From: Diplonema papillatum
Taxonomy: Eukaryota > Euglenozoa > Diplonemea > Diplonemida > Diplonemidae
DNA length: 64,000 nucleotides
Direction: 5' to 3'
Assembly (NCBI GenBank): GCA_030068145.1
Contig: JAPJBO010000055.1
Coordinates: 310,001 to 374,000 of the forward strand
Position numbers and translations under genes: made by a program. The notes below the pieces were generated by a model that had not been told where the DNA came from, ran no database searches, and saw nothing but the letters and a program-made list of their open reading frames with translations. Shown here in pieces: positions 57,377 to 64,000 of this stretch (position 1 is the stretch's first letter; the number at the start of each line of letters is the position of its first letter).

Positions 57377-58069
57377 TCCGCCCAGCGGGTTTTCGCTGGC
57401 GCCTAGGCTCATCCTGTGTTCTTTACGGCGCGCCTTGTTGAGGTCCGCAGCGGGAAGTCGAACGGGGAAAGGTGGGGAGTGCGGTGACCATGAGAGTTAA
57501 GTGGGGTCCCCCCCCCTCCAGGGCAGTCTACGTCGGGTTGCGACGTATCGCGAAAGTGCTAGAGACGCGCATTTCGATCGGTATCGCTCCTGGGAATAAA
57601 GGCTAGAGGGTGGGTGATGGGGATTCACAAACGTCTCCGAACCTACCGGGCCCTACAAATGATAGGTTTGTTGCCGGATATGAGGGTGGACCGCATGGAG
57701 CTGCTTGGAACGGCTATCGGCTTCGATTTGACTTTCCGAGGACGTTTTTGAACAAGCTTCGAATCGGAATGGCTCTAACGGCCTCGACTCATCGATCTAT
57801 CAAAAATGAAACGCATTCCCGCATTCCTACCGAACGTGAACTCGGTGCCGGCCGCAAGAACCCTGGAAAATGACAAGACACAATCAGAAACGAGAGCGCG
57901 CCCATATAGGTTCGAGGGCAGCGGTGCCACTTCGGGGGCAGCTTTTCCTGGTATTTTTCAGGAGCTGCCGAACATGTGCCTCCATTTCTGCTTCGGCGGC
58001 GGCAACCGGCCGCAGACCATCTTCGGCCGTGCAGTCGCGCAACGGGAAGTGCGGTTGTGGCGTAGGAGG
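57377..58069. other. Spacer, no supported gene
   Basis: Short frames only; C run at 57510-57520. Confidence 0.4.
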
Positions 58070-58620
58070 GCTTCCGCCGTGTTTTCTGCCCGATCTTTGA
58101 AATGAGCGCCGGCGAAGAATTTTTCCCAGGTCGGCTTGGGGGACGTGCATGTCATCACCGTTTGTAGAACACACCGCAGGACGGGGAGGTGGCCTAACAG
58201 GGCTTCCGCCGTATTTCTGCCCGATCTTTGAGATGAGCGCCGGCGAAGAATTCTTCCCAGGTCAGCTTTACGGGGGTGTGGCCTAGCAGGGCTTCCTTCC
58301 AGCGTATCTTCTGCCCGGCGACGGCGCCGAAGCCGAGGGGCGACGCTCGCCCCGCAGCGACAGGGATGCCGCGGCCGCGCCCCGGCACTGGGGCCCCGCG
58401 GGCAGCGCCCCGGCCGTGGCCGCGGCCCAGCGGCACTTCGACGACGGGTAGCCCTCGGGCCATCCCGCGGCCCCTGCCTCTGCCGCCGGCGGGCGGCGGA
58501 GCCGACGCAGTCGGCGGCGCCGGGGCTTCGTACGTGGGGGCGTTGCCCAGGTCGACTTGGGGCACGTACAGTTCGCCGCCGTCGTCTCCCGGGTAGACGC
58601 TGGCTGAATGATTCTGCTGT
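58070..58620 (-). pseudogene. Two truncated tail copies of the RG-rich gene
   Basis: 58200-58618 repeats the last roughly 110 codons of the gene at 58850-59902 (LYVPQVDLGNAPTYEAP through QKIRWK). It then continues EALLGHTPVKLTWEEFFAGA before stopping. 58070-58145 repeats only the TWEEFFAGAHLKDRAE part. Each copy breaks off at the same short word, ggaagccct. Confidence 0.85.
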
Positions 58621-58849
58621 CTGATGCTGTATGATCGTGCATACCTCCAGTGTTGATGGGTTGTCCTCAGATCACGCGATTCGGCTGCGGCAGGGGGAGA
58701 AGAACAGAGTCCAGGGGCTTGCGATTTCATCGAGGGAACACCACTCCGTCGGCATAACACGAACACCAACTAGGATTTCTCTGGACTGGCTATGCGGGGA
58801 ATACCTCGTCTCTCGTTGCGGGAGAGTGACGAACGTGCAAGGCAGCAGC

Positions 58850-59902
58850 CTAGCAGGGCTTCCAGCGTATCTTCTGCCCGGCGACGGCGCCGAAGCCGAG
58901 GGGCGACGCTCGCCCCGCAGCGACAGGGATGCCGCGGCCGCGCCCCGGCACAGGGGCCCCGCGGGCAGCGCCCCGGCCGCGGCCGCGGCCGCGGCCCAGC
59001 GGCACTTCGACGACGGGAAGCCCTCGGGCCATCCCGCGGCCCCTGCCTCTGCCGCCGGCGGGCGGCGGGGCCGACGCAGTCGGCGGCGCCGGGGCTTCGT
59101 ACGTGGGGGCGTTGCCCAGGTCGATTTGGGGCACGTACATTTCGCTGTCGTCGTCGTCGACGATACCATCGCCCGGGTCGACGCCGGCGGGCTGCCAGCC
59201 GGATGATTCTGCCGGAGACTCGTCTTCATCGTGCATGTCGTGGTCTGCCTCTGGTTGGATGGGTTGGTACTGCTCTGTGTCTTCCTCCTCTGGAGGACTG
59301 TCCGAATGGTTCCGGTCGGTTCCTTCGGGTTGGGGGTCTTTCGCGGAGGCGGCGTCGTCCTGGTGCTCCCAAGGGCCGGGTTCAGTGTCAGGCGCGTCGG
59401 GTTTGCGCTGCTTGGCGGGCGGCCCTCCGTTGGCCTGGTGGTACTGGGGGCCCTGCAGCGAGAGCGCGGTTTTTTTCCGGCGCGGCTTGTCCGCCGCGCC
59501 CTTCCGCGCCTGGGCGGCGGCGGCGGCGGCGGCGGGGCCGGGCTGCCAATCGGCAGCTCCGGGGTGCCGGCTGAAGGGGTGCTGCTGCGCGCCCTGCTGC
59601 TGCTGCCAAGGGGCGGCGGCAGCAGCAGCAGCAGCAGCAGCGGCGGCGGCAGTTTCCGGGAACTCGCAGTCGTCGTCCGGGTCCAGGTAGTGGGTCGACG
59701 GGTCCGACTTCGTCGGCTTTCTGCGGGGCGGCGGCGGCCCCCCGTCGCCGCCCCACCCGGGCCAGTCGTTCGCGGCGCCGGCGGCGGGCCCTCCCCTGAA
59801 GATCGGCTGCCCGGACGTTCCGGCGCCGTTAGCTGGCCCGTAGCCCGGCAGCGCGGCTGGCGCCGGCGTCTCCTTCACCAGCGTGTCGCCGAATGCCGTC
59901 AT
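58850..59902 (-). CDS. Low-complexity RG-rich protein, possible RNA-binding
   Basis: 350 residues, one exon from MTAFGDTLVKETPAP to ...GQKIRWKPC. The N-terminal half is Pro/Gly/Ala-rich with poly-Ala (about 83-97), a Gln stretch and basic patches (KPRRKKTAL). An acidic segment follows (about 205-260, PPEEEDTEQ, DHDMHDEDES). Then comes a short motif EMYVPQIDLGNAPTYEAP and an RG-rich end (GGRGRGRGMARG, PLGRGRGRGRGAARG). RG repeats suggest RNA binding and arginine methylation (inference). No globular family recognised. The last residues PC look like a rearrangement scar: the downstream copy reads IRWKEALLGH at the same place, so the authentic C-terminus may be in that copy. Confidence 0.7.
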   Translation of the reverse strand: MTAFGDTLVKETPAPAALPGYGPANGAGTSGQPIFRGGPAAGAANDWPGWGGDGGPPPPRRKPTKSDPSTHYLDPDDDCEFPETAAAAAAAAAAAAAPWQQQQGAQQHPFSRHPGAADWQPGPAAAAAAAQARKGAADKPRRKKTALSLQGPQYHQANGGPPAKQRKPDAPDTEPGPWEHQDDAASAKDPQPEGTDRNHSDSPPEEEDTEQYQPIQPEADHDMHDEDESPAESSGWQPAGVDPGDGIVDDDDSEMYVPQIDLGNAPTYEAPAPPTASAPPPAGGRGRGRGMARGLPVVEVPLGRGRGRGRGAARGAPVPGRGRGIPVAAGRASPLGFGAVAGQKIRWKPC

Positions 59903-60095
59903 ATCCCGGTATTCCGCCCGGTTTGGAGCAGGCGACGTGAGCTGTGTAGGTATGGATATAGCTTTGGTTTGTAAGTCTCATGTAGCACGCTGCCAAACTA
60001 CTAATTTGTAGTACCAACAATGCATAGTTGACACAAAAAAAGGAAGGTGGCTGCCAACTACTAATTTTTAGTACCAACAATGCATAGTTGCCACA

Positions 60096-60180
60096 ATCTT
60101 ATTTCCCATCCCTTTGATTTTTTCCGCCGGCAGTACAATGAGACGTTGAAGGAAGACGTTGGTTAGGAGGAGGAAGAGAC
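60096..60180. repeat. Left terminal repeat of the retroelement (85 bp)
   Basis: atcttatttcccatcccttt ... gaggaagagac; inverted partner at 61900-61984 with one visible mismatch. Confidence 0.9.
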
Positions 60181-61646
60181 ACATGAGGTCTCTGCCAAGG
60201 CCGATTCTCCAGACGGCCGACGGACCTCTGGACACTTTGCCAAACACGAGGGCAAACTATGCAGTGATCGAGCAAGGTCTGACCGACACAGAGGCGTTCA
60301 CGTTGCGGCAATGCACACAGGAACTGCTGTTGACCACTCAGGCGCTACCCAGCCTGGATATAACGCAAGGCGACCTCAGCGCGATGCTGAAGTGCGGCAT
60401 CGTGCGACTTGCAGAGCGAAGGCCGAGGATCACGCTACGAGTTTTTAAAGTGGCGAAAAAGGGCAAGAGCGAGACTCGACTGCTGATTGACGGTCGGCCC
60501 TTCGACCTGCGCACTGCGCGGGTGCTATCGCCAAAGACCCCGTCGCTTAGGGACATAGAGTCATTTGTACTAGAGTTCTCTTTCTTCATGGTTCTGGACT
60601 TATTGGGATATTTTTATCAGTTACCAGTGTCACAGGCCCTATCCGAGTCTCTCGGTTTCAGGGCAAGGGGTGGCGAGTACTATGTATTCACTGTCGCGGT
60701 GCCAGGTATATCCCGCGCCCCCACTGCTGCGCAGCTGTCAACCCTTGGGGTTAGGCGTCTTGCCGGTGTTTCAGACAGTAGTCTCGCGGTATACGACGAT
60801 ATTGGGCTGGGCGGTTCGACCGAAGAGGATGTGCGTGAAAAAGAGAAGCGGCTGAGAAAAGCCATTGCAGATGCGAATATCCAGATAAGGGAGGATAAGG
60901 TGACTATCCCATCTTCGACAGGAGTCTTTGACGGAGTCCAGCTAAATCTCGAAGAGAAGACGCTCGCTGTCCCGCGTCAGTGGGCAGATGCTGTGGCAGG
61001 TCAAGAAACGCCAGGAAAGATCACTTCGTTCAGGGGTCTGGCCCAATTCATTGGTTGCCTGCGGTGGGCAATGAGAAGTCCGGCGGCTGCGTATCCAAGG
61101 CTGCTCAGAGCCAACAGGCAGATAAGTCGAAGGTGCATAACCAACAAGGACTGGGACACTCTGGTCGCGCCCTCGCAGAAGCTGCTGGAGGAGGTCAACG
61201 CGGGGAAAAAGTGGCTTCGCGAATGCAATCCACGCCAAGTCGGTCACCCCACAAGAGATTTGCATATCTGGGCGGATGCTTCCGATGAGGGAGGCGCCTT
61301 CGCGGTGCTGGACCCAACGAGGGGCGTGGTTCTCGTTCGAGAGCGGTGGACTTGGGCAGATAAACTGACGCAGCTGGCCCCGCCAACGCCCATACGGCGC
61401 CGAGAACTCGTATCAGCGGCTATCGGTCTGCGCGTCGCGAGAGAGATTTCGGTCGGTTGGGTGAGGATGGAGGCTTTCCATGACAATAGCACCGCAGAAA
61501 GCCGGTGCAGGAAGCTGGCGTCCCCCCACTTGGCCGAGAACCATCTCCTTGTCGGACTGTGCGCGCATCTGCAGAAGGCGGACGTCCGAACACACCTCGT
61601 GCCGAGTCAGAACATGGTGGCAGACATGGACACAAGGAGTTTGTAA
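60159..61646 (+). CDS. Reverse transcriptase-RNase H
   Basis: 495 residues; the second Met (60183) just inside the terminal repeat is the more likely start. RT palm motif A is VLDLLGYFYQLPV (Asp147). The YxDD box is VYDDIGLGG (Asp213/214), followed by the thumb-side EKRLRKAIADANIQIREDKV. A connection region and RNase H follow: IWADASDEGGAFAV (Asp373), RRRELVSAAIGL (Glu416), FHDNSTAES (Asp442) and a C-terminal MVADMDTRS that may supply the last Asp. No aspartic protease or DDE integrase is fused, in keeping with a DIRS-type element. The frame is intact. No Gag or methyltransferase domain seen. Confidence 0.9.
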   Translation: MVRRRKRHMRSLPRPILQTADGPLDTLPNTRANYAVIEQGLTDTEAFTLRQCTQELLLTTQALPSLDITQGDLSAMLKCGIVRLAERRPRITLRVFKVAKKGKSETRLLIDGRPFDLRTARVLSPKTPSLRDIESFVLEFSFFMVLDLLGYFYQLPVSQALSESLGFRARGGEYYVFTVAVPGISRAPTAAQLSTLGVRRLAGVSDSSLAVYDDIGLGGSTEEDVREKEKRLRKAIADANIQIREDKVTIPSSTGVFDGVQLNLEEKTLAVPRQWADAVAGQETPGKITSFRGLAQFIGCLRWAMRSPAAAYPRLLRANRQISRRCITNKDWDTLVAPSQKLLEEVNAGKKWLRECNPRQVGHPTRDLHIWADASDEGGAFAVLDPTRGVVLVRERWTWADKLTQLAPPTPIRRRELVSAAIGLRVAREISVGWVRMEAFHDNSTAESRCRKLASPHLAENHLLVGLCAHLQKADVRTHLVPSQNMVADMDTRSL

Positions 61647-61683
61647 GCGGAGAGAAGAGAGGGGGGGGGCTTTGTTCTTAATA

Positions 61684-61899
61684 CGGTTGGATTTCCTTCC
61701 GCGTGATTGGCACACGGAAGAGGGTACCCCGCAGAAGTGTTTCCTCCTGCGAGTCAACGGGCCCTCTGTTCCATAGCGGGAAGAATTCAATCGACCGGCC
61801 CCCCTCGCAACCTCGCAAGGACAGGAGCAAGGTGGTCCTGTGTTTCTCCACGGGACCCCGACGCTCGCTGCGTCGTAATAAAAACCCAAACGAAGAATC
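61684..61899. repeat. 216-bp direct repeat, copy 1 (partner 62182-62397)
   Basis: cggttggatttccttccgcg through aaacccaaacgaagaatc. Near identical to the partner (cgacgctcg versus cgatgctcg). It lies between the RT stop and the inverted copy of the terminal repeat. Confidence 0.95.
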
Positions 61900-61984
61900 G
61901 TCTCTTCCTCCTCCTATCCAACGTCTTCCTTCAACGTCTCATTGTACTGCCGGCGGAAAAAATCAAAGGGATGGGAAATAAGAT
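61900..61984. repeat. Internal complementary copy of the terminal repeat
   Basis: Inverted match to 60096-60180. Its place between the two genes fits the internal complementary region of DIRS-type elements. Confidence 0.85.
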
Positions 61985-62181
61985 CGGTGAGAAAAAACAC
62001 GCAGTCTTTTTTCGCTTGGTCTTATTCTCCCAACAATATAGGTGAACACCCAAACACACACCTTCTCCCTTTCCGATTTTTTGCGCCACTGACCCGCAGG
62101 TCAGAAAAAATTTCAAAGTTCCCTCCCACCCGTCCCTTGGAAAGGGCTCGCACAGTTCGTATTCGAAAACCCTTGCTCCTC

Positions 62182-62397
62182 CGGTTGGATTTCCTTCCGC
62201 GTGATTGGCACACGGAAGAGGGTACCCCGCAGAAGTGTTTCCTCCTGCGAGTCAACGGGCCCTCTGTTCCATAGCGGGAAGAATTCAATCGACCGGCCCC
62301 CCTCGCAACCTCGCAAGGACAGGAGCAAGGTGGTCCTGTGTTTCTCCACGGGACCCCGATGCTCGCTGCGTCGTAATAAAAACCCAAACGAAGAATC
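62182..62397. repeat. 216-bp direct repeat, copy 2
   Basis: Partner of 61684-61899, followed by the 3' end of the minus-strand open frame. Confidence 0.95.
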
Positions 62398-62399
62398 AT

Positions 62400-63470
62400 G
62401 TATGAGCGCGTAGACAGCGCGCCCAGAACTGCTTCAGATGACCGGACCTTCGCTTTAACATCGGGCCGTGCCTCGACGACGAAGCTCTCGACGCGCTCCT
62501 TCCTGTCGTACTCCTCTTCCGATTTCTCACCGAGCTCGCCCTGCATAGCGGCTTCTGCCCAGGCAAGCACTTTTAGTGTTACCTTTCTGGCGTCCGGGTG
62601 AAACTCTTCATTCCACTCCTTGAGGGGATGGAACACGGCCAGATTGCTGGCGTACCACGGACAGAAAGTACTAACCTTTGGTGTACCTTTGACTTTCAGC
62701 GCGGTGTCGTCCCGTGGACTAGCTACGCGGAGGGCTTCCATGAGGGAGCAACTTATGCTTCGCCCGGAGCGCGTTCCCTTCAAAGCGGGGTTCCCTCGTA
62801 GTGGCGGCTGCTCTGCGGAGCGGGCTCCACCTTGCCAAAGGTGCCTACGCTGCTCTTTGTCGAGCACTCCCTGCAGGAGCGGGTGCCTCTGCGGAGGCGG
62901 GTGCTCTGCGGAGCGGCTTCCCTCTGGGAAGGGGGGCGTCTGCGGCGGCGGTTGTTCTATGTTCCTCTGCGGAGGTAGTTGCTCTGCGGAGCGGCTTCCC
63001 TCCGAAAAAGGGCGCCTCTGCGGAGGCGGTTCTGCGAAGTGTCTCTGCGGAGATGTTTGCTCTGCGGAGCGGATTCCCTCTGGAATGTGCCTCTGCGGAG
63101 ACGGTTGCTCTGCGGAGCGGATTTCCTCTGGAACTGGAAAGTGCTTCTGCGGAAGCAGTTGCTCTGCGGAGCGGTTTTCCTCTTGAACTGGGGAGTGCCC
63201 CTGCGGAAACGGTCGCTCTGCGGAGCGGATTTTCTCTTGAGCTGGAGAGTGCCTCTGCGGAGGCGGTCGCTCTGCGGAGCGGATTCTCTCTTGAACTGGA
63301 AAGTGCTTCTGCGGAAGCCGTTGCTCTGCGGAGCGGTTTTTCTCTTGAACTGGGGAGTACCCCTGCGGAAGCGGTCGCTCTGCGGAGCGGACGTTCTCTT
63401 GAACTGGAGAGTGCCTTTGCGGAAGCGGTTGCTCTGCAGAGCGAATTCCGTCTGGTAAAAAACACCGTTG
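62400..63470 (-). CDS. Open frame with 18-residue repeats, unrecognised
   Basis: Part of a minus frame open from 63944 to 62022. The upstream part overlaps the recombinase in another frame, so the real start is unclear. About 62800-63470 encodes 54-bp repeats translated as RSAEQPLPQRHSPVQE-type units, ordered in sets of three near the start. The stretch after them (about 62730-62400) has gene-like composition (VSTFCPWYASNLAVFHPLKE, VTLKVLAWAEAAMQGELGEK). It could be a third element protein, e.g. Gag-like; no domain recognised. Confidence 0.4.
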
Positions 63471-63496
63471 CTGAGACGGTCGCCCTGCGGGACAAG

Positions 63497-64000
63497 CTAC
63501 CTCACTGGCGCGTGCAGGTGCGCAGACAGTCTTTCGGTCCGTCGGTGGTCTGGGGTCACGCATCCCCAAAGGTACCGCCGCAGTGTTGTCACCGATGTGT
63601 GCCTCGCAAGGAGCAGAAGCTCCTCCCAGTCGGCACCGCCCCTTGCCAGGTGCTGTAGCGCGCCTCTCTTCCAGCTGTGCCCAGAGCAAGCCGGCGCAAC
63701 GTTTCTCGCTATACGCAGCAGGGTCTGTGCGGTCGTCTTGCCGAACGTCCCACGGCGCGCCAGCCAGCTTCTCACTTTCGACGCCATATTCAGTGGGAGC
63801 CTGTAGGACACTTCTGATTCGTGCAGGCGAAGGCTTGCCTCTTTCGAGGTCCACCAAGCAATGCGAACTATACCAGGGGCCTGCATCGTTACGTCTCCGG
63901 ACCTCAGAGCGGTCAGGTCTGCCATCCGTAACGCACAGCTCCATAGGAGCGTCGCCGCAGCCGCGAGCTCCTCGTCTCCCGATACGACGCCTATGATCGT
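63497..64000 (-). CDS. Tyrosine recombinase (C-terminal catalytic part), cut by window edge
   Basis: Minus frame running in from beyond 64000 to a stop at 63497. It contains the Arg box LLWSCALRMADLTALRSGDV, the His box GHSWKRGALQHLA (H-x-x-K-R), the second His region LLLLARHTSV, and the nucleophile Tyr in TLRRYLWG. The order and spacing suit the tyrosine recombinase superfamily used by DIRS, Ngaro and Kangaroo elements in place of a DDE integrase. The N-terminal part is outside the window. The frame is open through the visible part. Confidence 0.85.
   Translation of the reverse strand, partial: TIIGVVSGDEELAAAATLLWSCALRMADLTALRSGDVTMQAPGIVRIAWWTSKEASLRLHESEVSYRLPLNMASKVRSWLARRGTFGKTTAQTLLRIARNVAPACSGHSWKRGALQHLARGGADWEELLLLARHTSVTTLRRYLWGCVTPDHRRTERLSAHLHAPVR

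Larger units (their letters stand above)
60096..64000. mobile_element. DIRS/Kangaroo-like tyrosine-recombinase retrotransposon, open at right edge
   Basis: An 85-bp sequence at 60096-60180 recurs inverted at 61900-61984, between the plus-strand RT-RNase H gene and a minus-strand tyrosine recombinase. Directly beside the inner copy is a 216-bp sequence (61684-61899) repeated directly at 62182-62397 with one visible difference. A terminal repeat with an internal complementary copy is the DIRS layout. Convergent RT and recombinase genes resemble what I recall of Kangaroo of Volvox. The right terminus lies outside the window. Confidence 0.75.

Noticed and set aside
58929..59690. Plus-strand Ser/Gly-rich frames over the RG gene
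   Set aside because: Antisense shadows in GC-rich repeats; the minus frame has tail copies and consistent composition.
62022..63944. 640-residue frame as a single recombinase
   Set aside because: The tyrosine recombinase motifs lie in a different minus-strand frame (63497 upward); this frame carries repeats and an unassigned segment.

Overview
This is eukaryotic nuclear DNA from a repeat-rich protist. The evidence is: canonical GT-AG introns (one gene can be reassembled from six exons with matching phases), replication factor C and RNA-binding proteins of eukaryotic type, fragments of a eukaryotic 28S rRNA peptidyl-transferase region, long microsatellites, and hAT, pogo/mariner and tyrosine-recombinase retrotransposon families. 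The coding exons are GC-rich with many poly-Ala, poly-Gln and RG tracts. The rRNA fragment is divergent and I cannot place the lineage; an alveolate or stramenopile-type alga is a guess only.

Layout. 1-4.5 kb: two tandem arrays with higher-order structure (146/147 bp and 31 bp). 4.5-8.7 kb: microsatellites, stray gene-tail copies, a 28S fragment and a 117-bp array. 8.7-9.7 kb: RFC3-like clamp-loader subunit. 10.8-12.3 kb: a repeated Cys-rich cassette. 12.5-14.7 kb: KD-repeat/CCCH/RRM-like protein. 15-19 kb: dispersed repeats. 19.1-21.5 kb: small HMG-box-like protein followed by a 392-bp array made of its own 3' end. 23.8-26.1 kb: secreted phosphoesterase (phospholipase C/acid phosphatase family) with a broken copy of its 3' third downstream. 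26.8-29.5 kb: element with long iteron-filled inverted repeats. 30-36 kb: repeats, including an hAT-type element with a perfect 8-bp target duplication. 37.3-51.5 kb: one six-exon minus-strand gene for a beta-propeller/transmembrane/Ser-Thr kinase receptor whose introns hold several small transposons, rRNA fragments and a duplicated exon. 53.2-57.4 kb: a second hAT-type element split by a 3.37-kb pogo-like transposon whose 970-aa transposase carries two Ulp1-like cysteine-protease regions. 58.1-59.9 kb: RG-rich low-complexity protein with truncated tail copies. 60.1-64 kb: a DIRS/Kangaroo-like retroelement (RT-RNase H on plus, tyrosine recombinase on minus) running off the window.

All host genes recognised here lie on the minus strand. 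They are unrelated housekeeping or signalling genes and do not form an operon or pathway. What unites them is architecture: at least five of the genes (CCCH, HMG-like, phosphoesterase, kinase, RG-rich) have one or more copies of their 3' exon or 3' end. Most copies lie just downstream; some keep a splice acceptor and stop codon, others are broken. This recurrent gene-tail duplication, the in-frame duplicated kinase exon with a mutated DFG motif, and the protease-fused pogo transposase are the most noteworthy observations.
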